This document shows positions 41,525 to 54,428 of a DNA stretch of 64,000 nucleotides, in pieces (the first letter of the stretch is position 1; each line of letters opens with the position of its first letter). The position numbers and the translations under genes are program-made. The stretch spans positions 46,917 to 110,916 of the forward strand of contig SZXX01000030.1 of the NCBI GenBank assembly GCA_005843825.1, given 5' to 3'. A model generated the notes under the pieces. That model had not been told where the DNA came from. It did not search any database and worked only from the letters and a program-made list of their open reading frames with translations. The DNA comes from Chlorobium sp. Lineage in GTDB: Bacteria; Bacteroidota; Chlorobiia; Chlorobiales; Chlorobiaceae.

Positions 41525-42298
41525 ATGACAAAGTTTATTACTCTTGTTGTGTCAGTAATCCTTGTTACTTTTTCTTTTACAGGGCTGGCTGACGCAAAAT
41601 CCACTCACCTCAGATTAGATCCCCAGGTCGCTTTAGGCGCTTACAAGGGGTTGGTTGAAGATCATTTAGCTGGTGTTTTACGCACTACAACTATGATTGC
41701 ACTGACTTCAGAAGCCAAGTCGGCTAAGTGGGAAAGAATCAAACCCCTGCTTGATCGTTTCAGTAAAGATCTTCCTACCGGGCCATCAGTATGGTTTGCG
41801 CTCCCTGATGGCACTTATTACTCAGTCGAATCTGGAGGATTAACCGAACAGAATCTGACGAGTCGTCCATACTTCACAAGACTTCTCGAAGGTCAGGACA
41901 TTTTAGGCGACCTGGTGATCAGCCGCTCAACCGGCCAACGCTTTGTGGTTGTCGGCAGTCCAGTGATTGAGAATGGAAAAGTTGTAGCCGTGATTGGCGT
42001 ATCAGTAAAAGTTCATTTATTGTCAGCTCTTATTGAATCGAAAATGAAGTTGCCGGAAAAATCATATTTCTATGCCCTTGATTCAGATACTAAAATTATT
42101 CTGCACAGATATATAGAGCGTGTTTTTAAAATGGTGGAAAATGTCGGGGATGAAAAGCTTGCTGAAGGGTTTAAAGCCAGTATGAAACAGGATGAGGGCA
42201 TTTTCAACTATTCCCTTCATGGCAAGAAGATGAGTTCAGTTTTCCAGAAGTCAAAGACGCTGGGATGGTATTTTTTCATAGCCCAGGAAGGGAAGTGA
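41525..42298 (+). CDS. Exported stand-alone Cache-domain protein
   Basis: Signal peptide (FTGLADA); GPSVWFALPDGTYYSVESGGLTEQNLTSRPYFTRLLEGQDILGDLVISRSTGQRFVVVGSPVIENGKVVAVIGVSV is Cache-like; ORF ends with no cytoplasmic output domain. Confidence 0.85.
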   Translation: MTKFITLVVSVILVTFSFTGLADAKSTHLRLDPQVALGAYKGLVEDHLAGVLRTTTMIALTSEAKSAKWERIKPLLDRFSKDLPTGPSVWFALPDGTYYSVESGGLTEQNLTSRPYFTRLLEGQDILGDLVISRSTGQRFVVVGSPVIENGKVVAVIGVSVKVHLLSALIESKMKLPEKSYFYALDSDTKIILHRYIERVFKMVENVGDEKLAEGFKASMKQDEGIFNYSLHGKKMSSVFQKSKTLGWYFFIAQEGK

Positions 42299-42321
42299 TT
42301 GTACCATATTATCCTGTGAAA

Positions 42322-44526
<2,205 letters not shown>

Positions 44527-44797
44527 CTACGGTTCTTTAAAATGGTGATAGAACCACTCTTTCAACTGGATTTATTGTAAAGTGGTATGATTAGATTAAT
44601 ATATAATAAATATGTTTTATCGGTATCTAATTCGCTATAATGTGTTTATTTTTTATATATAGAGGGTTGGAGTAAGGAGTGATTATTATCTTCTGTTTCC
44701 TTTTTTTATACGCGAACAGTTGAGGAATTTCATTGCCTTCAGGTTTGATGGTTTAAACGAAATGCAAATAGTATGCTTATCAGATAAAGAGGAATGC

Positions 44798-46339
44798 ATG
44801 TCAGAGAAGAAAAGGTTGAATAAAAACTCAAGCAAGGCAAAGATCGGAGAAGCTAAGGATGCGCTTCATCGTTTCCTGTGTACCCATATGAGGCACGGTT
44901 ACGCTTACTACAGGATGATTGCCGATGAAGAGAATCAGGTTGATTTTGTATATGAAGATGTGAACGAAAGTTATGAAAAGCTGACAGGTTTGAACAATGT
45001 TATAGGCAAGAGAATTACGGAAACGCGACCAGGCCTGGCCAAGTCAACTCCAATTATTTTTGAGAAATACGCAAGGGTCGCTAAAACAGGGATTCCTGAT
45101 GCTTTTGAAATTTTCATCAAAAATGAGAACCATTGGTATGATGTGTCCCTCTACAGCCCTAAAAAAGGCTATGTCCTATCAATGCTTGATGATATCACTG
45201 AACGGAAACTGGCTGAGAATAAACTTCAAAAATTGAGTGTTGCTGTTGAGCAAAGTCCAGCTATTGTTGTCATTACAGATACTCAGGGCAATATCGAATA
45301 CATTAACCCGACGTTTACTAAGGTTACAGGATATTCTGCTGAAGAGGCAAGAGGTCAAAACCTCCGTATCCTGAAGTCAGGCCAGATGCCTCAATCAGTC
45401 TATGAAGAGCTTTGGAAGAAGATTCTTTCAGGCGATATCTGGAATGGAGAGTTGCACAACAAGAAGAAAAACGGTGAACTTTACTGGGAACAGGGGGAAA
45501 TATCGGCCATACGGAATAAAGAGAACGTGATAACCAATTTTCTGGGCGTAAAGGTTGATATCACCGAACAGAAAAGAACATTGCAGGAGCTGATTGATGC
45601 TAAACAAAAAGCTTTGGAGCGTGACCTTATAAAAGCAGCGCATCTTGCCTCCATCACCCATGAGCTGCGAACCCCTATGACCGGAATTCTAGGGTTTTCA
45701 GAACTGTTAAATGACCCTGATGTGTCGCAGGAGGAATCGGCTGAGTATATTGATATCATTCATCAAAACAGCCTGCGCCTCCTGACGCTCATTAATGAAC
45801 TCATTGATATTGCATGCATTGAAGCCGGAGATAGCAAAGTGGAGCTTGTTGACACTTGCGTCAACAAGCTGCTGCAGGATATTGCCGCCTTTTTCAAACT
45901 TGCAATCAACAAAAAAGGGTTGAGTTTGACGTGTACACAAGGGCTTCAAGACAGCGAAAGTATCATCAATACCGACAGAGCAAAACTCACACAGATATTC
46001 ACCAACCTTATCAGTAATGCTCTTAAATTCACTCTTACAGGTGGGATTGAAATTGGTTATACGAGAGTCAATGACATGCTTGAGTTTTATGTCAAGGATT
46101 CAGGGATCGGTATTCAGCATGCCATGCATGAAAAGATTTTTGATCGATTCGTTCAGGTGAATAATCCCTTAACAAGGGAAATTGAAGGTGCCGGACTCGG
46201 GTTGAGCATTTCCAAAGCATATGTTGCAATGCTTGGCGGAACCATCATGGTCGATTCCGTTGAGGGCAAGGGCAGTTCTTTCTTTTTCACCATACCCAAT
46301 AACCATTCTCTCTGCCGAAAACGGATGGGAAGCCGTTGA
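44798..46339 (+). CDS. PAS-domain sensor histidine kinase lacking a functional receiver (C-terminally truncated paralogue)
   Basis: PAS segments, SITHELRTPMTGILGFSELLNDP, NALKFT, GLGLSISKAY; ends in an out-of-frame tail (NNHSLCRKRMGSR*). MSEKKRLNK start at 44798 preferred over 44720. Confidence 0.88.
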   Translation: MSEKKRLNKNSSKAKIGEAKDALHRFLCTHMRHGYAYYRMIADEENQVDFVYEDVNESYEKLTGLNNVIGKRITETRPGLAKSTPIIFEKYARVAKTGIPDAFEIFIKNENHWYDVSLYSPKKGYVLSMLDDITERKLAENKLQKLSVAVEQSPAIVVITDTQGNIEYINPTFTKVTGYSAEEARGQNLRILKSGQMPQSVYEELWKKILSGDIWNGELHNKKKNGELYWEQGEISAIRNKENVITNFLGVKVDITEQKRTLQELIDAKQKALERDLIKAAHLASITHELRTPMTGILGFSELLNDPDVSQEESAEYIDIIHQNSLRLLTLINELIDIACIEAGDSKVELVDTCVNKLLQDIAAFFKLAINKKGLSLTCTQGLQDSESIINTDRAKLTQIFTNLISNALKFTLTGGIEIGYTRVNDMLEFYVKDSGIGIQHAMHEKIFDRFVQVNNPLTREIEGAGLGLSISKAYVAMLGGTIMVDSVEGKGSSFFFTIPNNHSLCRKRMGSR

Positions 46340-46585
46340 GTTTGTTCAGCATCACTCTGAGATCAATATCTGGTACTTATGGACATCAAGATGCCGGTCA
46401 TGAAGGGTTTTGAGGCCACCGGGCTTATCAAAGAGCAGCGTCCCGACCTGACGATTATCGCCATTTTGTGCATTTTTAATTGATGAGTGAACTGCTCCAC
46501 CTGAAACCGTATTTTTATTACTCCGGGGGCGGCGATTGTTCGCTCAAGAAAAAATCCTTCTTTGAAGTGGCAAGGGAATAGAGTA
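46299..46585 (+). pseudogene. Remnant of a response-regulator receiver domain
   Basis: Frame-shifted segments ITILSAENGWEAVEFVQHHSEIN / LVLMDIKMPVMKGFEATGLIKEQRPDLTIIA / MSELLHL match the receiver of the paralogues ending at 39258 and 41016. Confidence 0.8.
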
Positions 46586-46598
46586 GTTCTCCTTTTGA

Positions 46599-48038
46599 TT
46601 ACGGGACGGTATTCATACCGTGTTGTTCACCTTTTTTTCTGTAGGTAGCCCTGTCGATTTTTTGTGATCCGGGCAGCATAGACCACTCACTTATGCGATA
46701 ATAATAAACAGGTGTCTTAAGCTTGCCAAGAGTGGTATGCAAGGTCTGAATGATTGAGTCGTCATCGGGGTTATTCTCTTCAAAGGTCTGGATAAATGCA
46801 GCCGGTCGCTGGCCATACTCCTGATCGGAAACCGGCACAACAAGTGCTTCACGGATACCATCAATCATCATCAGAGCTTTCTCTATCTCTTCAGGGTGTA
46901 TGTTTTCGCCTCCTGAGATAAACATATTATCCCTTCGGCCAAGCACCGTAACGGTGCCATCATCATCTATATAACCTATATCGGCGGTATGGAACCATCC
47001 TTCAGTGTCAGTTTGAGGCTGAAGGATTCCCTCCGAGAGGTAGCCCTGAAAAAGGCATGGCCCTTTTACAAGAAGTTCGCCATTTTCTGCAGTTTTGATC
47101 TCCCTGTAGGGCAGGAGTTTTCCGCTGTTTTGCGTCCAGTTGCTGATTGGAGATGAAGATGTAGTGATCTGGGTGCTCATCTCTGTTGAGCCGTAGCTAA
47201 GGTAAAGAGGAATGTTGTGGCGGATGGCATCGTCAATCAGGGATTTCGGAGCGGGACTTCCGCCGAGGAGAACTGCTTTCAGGTGCCGCAGCCCCTCTGT
47301 GCTCTTTGAGTCGGAAAGCAGCCGATAAAGCTGTGTAGGTACTACAGAAAGGTGCGTCACAGCGAACTTCTGCATGGAGAGCGAGATAGTGTCATCTGCA
47401 TGCCCGATTGCAACAGCACCGCCTGAGATGAGTGACCTCAAGAGTATTGCATACCCTCCGATATGGTAGAGGGGGAGCGAAAGAAGCCAGCTATCACCAG
47501 GGCCGAAAGGGATGTTTTCATTGGAACCAAGTGCACTGTACCAGTGATTTGCAATACTGTGAACAGCGGCTTTTGCCACTCCGGTGCTTGCAGATGTGTG
47601 GATAATGCTTGCCAGCCGGTCCATTGCTTCAGGTAACTCAACATCCAGTTCGATAGAGCAGCCTTCAGCGTTTTCAATAATCGAATGAATCGTTTCGGTT
47701 TTGATACCAGGGAGCGAATCGTGCTGCAGGGTATCAGTCAGTACCAGTTGAGGGCTAAGTTTGTCAAGCGTAGCTTTCAGAAGGTGTAGAGGGAAGCGGT
47801 TATTGAGCGGTGCAGCAATCATTCCTGCTTTCAGTATCCCCGCCAAAAGAGTGGCCATCTCGGGACTGTTTGGCGAAACAAGAGCCACAATATCACCGGT
47901 ACGAAGTCCTTTCTTGTAAAGGAGGTTTGCAATCTTTATCGCCAGGGTATTGTACTTTTCAAAGGAAAGGGTTTTCTCTCTTATTCTCAGGGCCGGTGAG
48001 TTGCCAAAAAGCCTTGCAGCCCGTCCTGGAAGGTCCAT
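46599..48038 (-). CDS. menE: o-Succinylbenzoate-CoA ligase (AMP-forming)
   Basis: Adenylate-forming motifs (IIHTSASTGVAKAAVHS, LSYGSTEMSTQITT, WFHTADIGYIDDDGTVTVLGRRDNMFISGGENIHPEEIEKAL). MenE versus another acyl-CoA ligase is based on overall resemblance. Confidence 0.8.
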   Translation of the reverse strand: MDLPGRAARLFGNSPALRIREKTLSFEKYNTLAIKIANLLYKKGLRTGDIVALVSPNSPEMATLLAGILKAGMIAAPLNNRFPLHLLKATLDKLSPQLVLTDTLQHDSLPGIKTETIHSIIENAEGCSIELDVELPEAMDRLASIIHTSASTGVAKAAVHSIANHWYSALGSNENIPFGPGDSWLLSLPLYHIGGYAILLRSLISGGAVAIGHADDTISLSMQKFAVTHLSVVPTQLYRLLSDSKSTEGLRHLKAVLLGGSPAPKSLIDDAIRHNIPLYLSYGSTEMSTQITTSSSPISNWTQNSGKLLPYREIKTAENGELLVKGPCLFQGYLSEGILQPQTDTEGWFHTADIGYIDDDGTVTVLGRRDNMFISGGENIHPEEIEKALMMIDGIREALVVPVSDQEYGQRPAAFIQTFEENNPDDDSIIQTLHTTLGKLKTPVYYYRISEWSMLPGSQKIDRATYRKKGEQHGMNTVP

Positions 48039-48109
48039 AGTGAGATGGTGTTTTTAGAACAGGCGCAGGCCGGAACACCGAACCTGCGCGCAGCTCTGAA
48101 TGCGTTATC

Positions 48110-49312
48110 TTATTTCCCTTGATTGACCTCGCTGAATGTTTTCAGACCAAGGCCATACAGATGAATAAAGCCGGCAGCAGCCTTATGGTTAAAGGTGTCG
48201 GCTTCTGTGTAGGTAGCCAGCTCCTCGTTATAAAGCGAGTAGGGTGAATTTCTTCCAAGAAGCGAAACCCCGCCTTTATACAGCTTCAGGCGTACAAGAC
48301 CTGTAACAGGGTGCTGTGTTTCATTCACAAAGGCGTCAAGAGCCTTTCTCATTGGAGAGAACCAGGTGCCGTTGTAGATAAGGTTGGCATAATCCTGACT
48401 GATATTCTTCTTGTACTGGAATACTGATTTTTCAAGGGTAAGGCGTTCGAGTTCGCGGTGAGCGAAATGAAGGATGGTTGCTGCCGGGGCTTCATAAATT
48501 TCGCGTGATTTGATGCCTACAACACGGTTTTCGATCATGTCAAGCCTACCAATGCCGTTAGCAGCACCGATTTCATTAAGACGGATGATAAGGTCAAGGC
48601 CGCTTAATTTTTTGCCGTCAAGAGAAACAGGAATACCTTTTTCAAACTCGATATCGACAACGGCCGGAGTGTTTGGAGCATTTTCAGGAGAAGTGGTTAT
48701 CTGATAGGCATCTTCAGGTGGCGCAACCATTGGATCTTCAAGGACACCGCACTCGATACTGATTCCCCAGATATTTTCGTCAATGGAGTAAGGGCTCTTT
48801 TTGGTGGCAGAAACGGGAATGTTGTGTTCATTAGCATAGGCAATTTCTGCTTCTCTTGAGGTGAACTCCCATTCCCGCAGGGGAGCCAGCACCTTGAGAT
48901 GCGGGGCAAGTGAAGCGAAGGTCACTTCAAAGCGCACCTGGTCATTGCCTTTACCCGTGCAGCCGTGAGCAAGCATGGTGCACCCTTCGGCGATAGCGGT
49001 ATCAACAATAGCTTTGGCAAGCAGGGGACGTCCAAGTGCTGTTGCAAGCGGGTAAACATCTTCATAGAGAGCTCCTGCCTTGAGTGCACGCCAGATATAT
49101 TCTTCAACAAATTCCTTGCGCAGGTCAACAAACTGGAATTTCGAAGCACCGGTGGATAGAGCCTTCGACTCAAGGTTTTCAATCTCTTTCTGCTGGCCGA
49201 GGTTACCGGTAACGGCAACGATGTCGGCGCCATACTTGTCTTTCAGCCATTTGATCATAATGGAGGTGTCAAGTCCACCGGAATAGGCTATTGCAATTTT
49301 TTCCTTGCTCAT
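48110..49312 (-). CDS. argG: Argininosuccinate synthase
   Basis: [72 protein letters not shown]. Confidence 0.98.
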   Translation of the reverse strand: MSKEKIAIAYSGGLDTSIMIKWLKDKYGADIVAVTGNLGQQKEIENLESKALSTGASKFQFVDLRKEFVEEYIWRALKAGALYEDVYPLATALGRPLLAKAIVDTAIAEGCTMLAHGCTGKGNDQVRFEVTFASLAPHLKVLAPLREWEFTSREAEIAYANEHNIPVSATKKSPYSIDENIWGISIECGVLEDPMVAPPEDAYQITTSPENAPNTPAVVDIEFEKGIPVSLDGKKLSGLDLIIRLNEIGAANGIGRLDMIENRVVGIKSREIYEAPAATILHFAHRELERLTLEKSVFQYKKNISQDYANLIYNGTWFSPMRKALDAFVNETQHPVTGLVRLKLYKGGVSLLGRNSPYSLYNEELATYTEADTFNHKAAAGFIHLYGLGLKTFSEVNQGK

Positions 49313-49329
49313 TGTTGTTCTGTGAATTA

Positions 49330-49776
49330 TCAGTTTTTGGAAAGATTTTTATGAATATATGATATCAAAGCCGGAATGTTCTCCACTGAAGTCGGAATAA
49401 GCAGCACCGTATCATCTCCTGCGATAGTCCCGAGAATAAGCGGACTTCTCAGTTGATCAAGATAGGATCCCACACCGTGAGCTCTACCAGGGAGAGTCTT
49501 GATAATCACCGCGGTTTCATTCGAATGAACAGCAAGCACCTCAATGCCGACCAGCCCTTGTATTATACTGCTGGCGTTATCATCAGGAAACCGCAGCCTG
49601 TAGTTTCCGTCTGTTTTTGAGCGCATGATTCCGAGCTCTGCACAGTCACGCGAAAGGGTTGCCTGCGCAACGTTCATTCCTGAGTCACGGAGAAGTTGCA
49701 GAAGGTCGTGCTGATTTCCAACACTATTCTGCTGCAGGATCTCCCTGATCTTTAACTGCCGGGCATGCTTGTTCAT
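49330..49776 (-). CDS. argR: Arginine repressor
   Basis: [43 protein letters not shown] and C-terminal [14 protein letters not shown]. Confidence 0.95.
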   Translation of the reverse strand: MNKHARQLKIREILQQNSVGNQHDLLQLLRDSGMNVAQATLSRDCAELGIMRSKTDGNYRLRFPDDNASSIIQGLVGIEVLAVHSNETAVIIKTLPGRAHGVGSYLDQLRSPLILGTIAGDDTVLLIPTSVENIPALISYIHKNLSKN

Positions 49777-49791
49777 TCTTACTCCCCTGGT

Positions 49792-50802
49792 TCAGGACCT
49801 GATTTTTTTAGAAGCATTCAGCAACCTGTGGGTCAGATGAAATTTTCTGTACTCTTCATGGTTCAACAGTTTGACCAGAAGTGCTTTCTGGACATGAAGC
49901 CGGTTTTCGGCCTGATCAAGAATAATGGATTGCGAGCCATCCATCACCTCTGAGCTTATTTCCTCACCACGGTGAGCCGGCATGCAGTGCATGACCACTG
50001 CCGTCGGCTTTGCCTTGGCAAGCAGGGAGCTGTTGATCTGAAAAGGAGCGAATATCCTGAGTCGCTCTTCTTTCTCCTGTTCCTGGCCCATACTTGTCCA
50101 AACATCGGTATAGAGCACATCAGCGTCGGTTGCTGCTTCAACAGGGTCGTGGAGAACCTCAATCCTGCTGATTCCATTTTCCCTGGCGGCATCAAGCAGT
50201 CCCTGATCCGGCGTATAGCCTTCAGGACAGGCAAGAACAAAGTGAAAGGGGAGCCGTCCTGCCAGTTCAATCCATGAATTGGCAACATTATTGCCGTCAC
50301 CTACAAATACAACCTTTATATTGTCATGCCACAACGACCGCTCGTAAAGGGTAAAAGCATCGGCAAGCACCTGACACGGATGCGACAGATCGGTCAATGC
50401 ATTGATAACAGGAATAGATGCGTGCTTTGCCATACCCTCAATAATTGCATGCTCATGCAGGCGGGCAACAATGGCGCTGTTATAGCGTGACAGCAGTTTT
50501 GCGACGTCCTCCACAGATTCACGTGAGCCAAGGCCGATTGATTGACCATCGAGGGTAATTGAATAGCCCCCCAGTTCATGAATGCCAAGCTCAAATGAAA
50601 CCCTTGTTCGTAATGAGGGCTTGCTGAAAATCATGGCTACTGTTTTATCGCGAAGCGGCAGAAAGCAGGAAGATCCCTCCTTTCTTTTTTGCTTGATAAA
50701 CAGGGAATAATCGAACAACTCAATAATTTTAGAACCGTCCAGGTGAGAAAATCCGAGAAAATCCCGTTTTCCGAACTCCTGCTTTTTTTGTTCCGCTCCC
50801 AT
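49792..50802 (-). CDS. argF: Ornithine carbamoyltransferase
   Basis: FSKPSLRTRVSFELGIHELGG; DLSHPCQVLADAFTLYE; VVMHCMPAHRGEEISSEVMDG. Confidence 0.96.
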   Translation of the reverse strand: MGAEQKKQEFGKRDFLGFSHLDGSKIIELFDYSLFIKQKRKEGSSCFLPLRDKTVAMIFSKPSLRTRVSFELGIHELGGYSITLDGQSIGLGSRESVEDVAKLLSRYNSAIVARLHEHAIIEGMAKHASIPVINALTDLSHPCQVLADAFTLYERSLWHDNIKVVFVGDGNNVANSWIELAGRLPFHFVLACPEGYTPDQGLLDAARENGISRIEVLHDPVEAATDADVLYTDVWTSMGQEQEKEERLRIFAPFQINSSLLAKAKPTAVVMHCMPAHRGEEISSEVMDGSQSIILDQAENRLHVQKALLVKLLNHEEYRKFHLTHRLLNASKKIRS

Positions 50803-50830
50803 TCCGATAACTGTTTTAAGGATTGATTAC

Positions 50831-51724
50831 TTAGTCCTGCTCTGCGATAAACTGGGTGCCGACCCCTTCGTGAGTGAATACTTCAAGCAGAAGCGAATGT
50901 GTTGATTTTCCATCTATAAGATGGATTTTTCCGACTCCGCCATCAAGCGTATGGAAAGCAGAGAGAACTTTAGGGATCATTCCGCCTGAAATAATACCCT
51001 GTTCGATAAAGTTGGCAGCTTCAGCCTTACAGATGGTTTTCAGAATTCTTTCGCCTACATGAATACCCTCTACGTCGCTGACGTAAATAAGCTTTTCAGC
51101 TTTCAATGCGATTGCAATACTGCTGGCAGCGTCGTCGGCATTGATATTATAGATATTACCCTTTTCATCAAAACCGATCGGTGCGATTACAGGAATGAGT
51201 CCTGCGTGGCAGAGCAGATCGATATAGCCGGTATTGATCTGTTCCACCTCTCCCACAAGGCCAAGCGTTTCAGCATTCTGATGCGGAACCGCCCGTATGG
51301 TATCAGCATCCAGGCCGGTAACACCGACAGCTTTGCCGCCATGCTCGCTGATCAGCTGAACAATATCCTGATTAACCTTGCCGGCAAGAGTCATCTGGAT
51401 AACGGAAATCATCTCCTTGTCAGTTACTCGTCTGCCTTGAACAAAGCGCGAGGTAAGGCCAAGTTTCTCTGCAGTCCTCGTTATGGCGTCACCGCCGCCG
51501 TGCACCAGAACAACGTTGATGCCGACCTTGCGCAGCAGCGTCACATTCTGGGCAAACGTGTTCTTGAGGCAGTCATCCTTCATTGCAGAGCCGCCATATT
51601 TGATAACAAAGGTTGTCCCTTCGAACTTGCGGATGTAGGGCAGCGCCTCAATGAGTACCTGCCCAATAGCTGCCTGAGGGGCCTTTCTTACCGATCTAAG
51701 TTCACCACACTCTAAATGTTCCAT
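50831..51724 (-). CDS. argB: Acetylglutamate kinase
   Basis: [72 protein letters not shown]. Confidence 0.97.
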   Translation of the reverse strand: MEHLECGELRSVRKAPQAAIGQVLIEALPYIRKFEGTTFVIKYGGSAMKDDCLKNTFAQNVTLLRKVGINVVLVHGGGDAITRTAEKLGLTSRFVQGRRVTDKEMISVIQMTLAGKVNQDIVQLISEHGGKAVGVTGLDADTIRAVPHQNAETLGLVGEVEQINTGYIDLLCHAGLIPVIAPIGFDEKGNIYNINADDAASSIAIALKAEKLIYVSDVEGIHVGERILKTICKAEAANFIEQGIISGGMIPKVLSAFHTLDGGVGKIHLIDGKSTHSLLLEVFTHEGVGTQFIAEQD

Positions 51725-51759
51725 TCGACGAAATCTTCACCTGATTTTTAAAGAAAGTT

Positions 51760-53046
51760 TCAGCTTCTATAGCTTCCGTTTATATCAACATATTCCTTGC
51801 TCAAGTCGCAGGTCCATATCCTTGCGCGTCCCGGTCCGCTGCCAAGGCGAAGCGTGACGGCATAGGAGCTTTTAGCCATGATTTCAGATGCCGCCTCTTC
51901 GGAGAAGTCGGCAATAAAGCCAGGCTTTAGAACAATCAGGTCATCGAACGAGAGCTCAAGCTCATCCTGATTGAATACAGCTCCGGAGCGGCCCGCTGCG
52001 GCAACAACTCTTCCCCAGTTGGCATCTTCACCATGAATGGCGGTTTTAACCAGGCTTGACTGGGCGATTGTCCTGGCAGCCAGTTCCGCGTCACTGTTGT
52101 CCGCGGCTCCAAGAACAGTGATCTCAACAAGTTTTGTCGCACCCTCACCGTCAATGACAATCAGCTTTGCAAGAAAGGTCATCAAGGCTTCCAGGGCTTC
52201 AGAAAATAATCTGTAATCCTCGCTGTCAGCGGCTACTTCCGGTCCGGTGGCGCTCGCCAGGATAGTGACCATATCGTTGGTGCTTGTGTCGCCATCGACA
52301 GTAATGGCGTTGAAACTGCTGCTGTTTGCATACCGGAGCGCTTCCTGAAGGAGAGAGGGAGCTATGGCGGCATCAGTGGCAATAAAAGCAAGCATGGTGG
52401 CCATGTTCGGGCAAATCATTCCGGAGCCTTTTGCCAGTCCGCTGAGACGGACATTCCCTTTTGAAAGCCTGACATCCAGCGTGAAAAACTTCGGAAACGT
52501 ATCAGTGGTCATAATGGCCCGAGCCGTCTCAATGACGGAGTTGTGCTGCAGGCTTGAGGGCAGACCAGAAATTCCAGCCAGAACTTTATCCATTGGGAGA
52601 TGCTGGCCGATAACCCCTGTAGAGGCAACCAGAACCTCTTCAGGTTTAATGGAAAGTTCACGGGCTACAGCTTCAGCCATTGCCAGGGCGTCATCCATTC
52701 CCTGAACGCCTGTTGCCGCATTGGCATTACCACTGTTACAGACAATAGCGCGCATGGAGGCAGAAGAGATCTGCATATGTTCGCGCGAAAGCAACACAGG
52801 CGCAGCACAGCACAAGTTAGTGGTAAAGAGAGCTGCAGCACTGCCGGGCGCATCTGTAGTGAGCAGCATAAGGTCTTTACGGTTGCTGTATTTAATTCCG
52901 GCTTCGACAGCGCCCGATGAAAACCCTTTTGGCCAGAATCCATGTTTTCCGCTGTCTTCAGCCGCCATAGGGGTGACCGAGGCAGGCCAGGATGTTACGG
53001 CTGAAAGCTCATGGATGACTTTAAGCCCTTTGTTGAGTTTCTCCAA
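51760..53046 (-). CDS. argJ: Bifunctional ornithine acetyltransferase/N-acetylglutamate synthase
   Basis: KGSGMICPNMATMLAFIATDA autoproteolysis region; NAITVDGDTSTNDMV; HGEDANWGRVVAAAGRSG. Confidence 0.97.
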   Translation of the reverse strand: MEKLNKGLKVIHELSAVTSWPASVTPMAAEDSGKHGFWPKGFSSGAVEAGIKYSNRKDLMLLTTDAPGSAAALFTTNLCCAAPVLLSREHMQISSASMRAIVCNSGNANAATGVQGMDDALAMAEAVARELSIKPEEVLVASTGVIGQHLPMDKVLAGISGLPSSLQHNSVIETARAIMTTDTFPKFFTLDVRLSKGNVRLSGLAKGSGMICPNMATMLAFIATDAAIAPSLLQEALRYANSSSFNAITVDGDTSTNDMVTILASATGPEVAADSEDYRLFSEALEALMTFLAKLIVIDGEGATKLVEITVLGAADNSDAELAARTIAQSSLVKTAIHGEDANWGRVVAAAGRSGAVFNQDELELSFDDLIVLKPGFIADFSEEAASEIMAKSSYAVTLRLGSGPGRARIWTCDLSKEYVDINGSYRS

Positions 53047-53092
53047 TGCAGTATAAAGCTATGATTTACTGAGAACCTGGTTATACAATATG

Positions 53093-54127
53093 TTACAGCA
53101 GTCCTGTTGTCTCATCAATGCCAAGCATGATGTTCATGTTCTGTACCGCCTGACCGGAAGCACCCTTCAGAAGGTTGTCGATTGCCGTTACGATGACAAG
53201 CGATCCGCTGGTCGTGGCATGAGCAATATGGATATCGCAATAATTCGTACGATACACATGTTTTACCTCTGTCATGGAATCGCGCACCCTCACAAAAGGC
53301 GCATTGCGGTAGAACTCCCTGTATAGTTCTTTGATCTCATCCATCTCGGCTGGGCTGTCCAGCTGGACATTAAGAACGCTGTAAATACCTCTCACCAGGG
53401 CTCCGATCATGGGCGTAAAGGTAAATTCAAATGATGGGCTGGTGGCCGAAGTGCCTAACGCCTGCATGATTTCAGGAGTGTGCTGATGGACGCCCACCTT
53501 GTAGGCCCTGATATTTTCACTCATCTCTGAAAACGACAGTTCTGTTTTGCTGCTCCGACCGGCTCCCGAAATGCCGGAAGTGGATGTGCAATTAATGGCA
53601 AGGACCTTTTTCGAACTGTCACAGCCGAGAAAGAGAGGAGCAACACCAAGAATTATGCTGCTGGCAAAACAACCTGGATTGCTGATGGCATTGGCACTCT
53701 TTATCTCGTCATGGAAGAGCTCAGGCATGCCGTAAGTCATCACAGCATCGGGTAATTTAGTCTGTTTATAGAATTGCTCATGTTCAAGCACGCTCTTCAG
53801 CCTGAAATCGCCTGAAAGGTCAATAACGGTTTTGCCAGCCTTCAAAAGAGCTGGAACAAGCTGCAGAGCCTCGCCATGGGGGAGCGCAAGGAAATAAATA
53901 TCGCTCTCTGTTTCTCCGCCATAGGGCTTGTAAACCTTGTCGCAGGAAAGGGCGGGGTAGAGCTCTGCAACGGAGGCGCCTGACTGTGAAAAAGCATACA
54001 GCTCATTAAGCTTAACCAGCGGATGACGAAGAAGGAGCCTCGTCAGTTCAGCACCGGAATAGCCTGAAGCTCCGATGATTGAGACTGAATATTTTTTGGT
54101 GCTCCCAAGAGCAATAGAATCGGTCAT
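53093..54127 (-). CDS. argC: N-acetyl-gamma-glutamyl-phosphate reductase
   Basis: [55 protein letters not shown]. Confidence 0.97.
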   Translation of the reverse strand: MTDSIALGSTKKYSVSIIGASGYSGAELTRLLLRHPLVKLNELYAFSQSGASVAELYPALSCDKVYKPYGGETESDIYFLALPHGEALQLVPALLKAGKTVIDLSGDFRLKSVLEHEQFYKQTKLPDAVMTYGMPELFHDEIKSANAISNPGCFASSIILGVAPLFLGCDSSKKVLAINCTSTSGISGAGRSSKTELSFSEMSENIRAYKVGVHQHTPEIMQALGTSATSPSFEFTFTPMIGALVRGIYSVLNVQLDSPAEMDEIKELYREFYRNAPFVRVRDSMTEVKHVYRTNYCDIHIAHATTSGSLVIVTAIDNLLKGASGQAVQNMNIMLGIDETTGLL

Positions 54128-54211
54128 GTCAAGAATATGCTATGAAAAAAAAATTCATTGAAAACGGAAATAACCCGAATCATGTTATAGAGATTCGAGT
54201 CAGTCAAACGT

Positions 54212-54233
54212 GAAATAAGGATGACCTTATTTC
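54212..54233. other. Perfect 9-bp hairpin GAAATAAGG-ATGA-CCTTATTTC in the argC upstream region
   Basis: Direct inverted repeat in the sequence between the ARG-box-like site and the argC start. Confidence 0.6.
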
Positions 54234-54247
54234 TTTTCTTTGCCCTA

Positions 54248-54261
54248 TGAATAAATATTCA
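54248..54261. promoter_or_regulatory. ARG-box-like operator TGAATAAATATTCA upstream of argC
   Basis: Perfect palindrome matching the ArgR half-site pattern TGAAT-N4-ATTCA, about 120 bp upstream of the first gene of an arg operon that encodes ArgR. Confidence 0.8.
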
Positions 54262-54428
54262 ATTCAGTGAAAATAATAAGCTTTTTTTGCGGATTTTCAA
54301 GGAGAGAAATAATTTTTTTCACAATGGTGACATACCTGTAGTTTTTTATGGCAACATCTTTTTTCTTGGTATCTTAGCTGTTGAGTCCCGACCAGACTCC
54401 TTACTCTAATTCCTGAATATGGATTACT

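Noticed and set aside
51059-51715. 218-aa plus-strand ORF
   Set aside because: Antisense to the well-supported argB gene; no recognisable domain.
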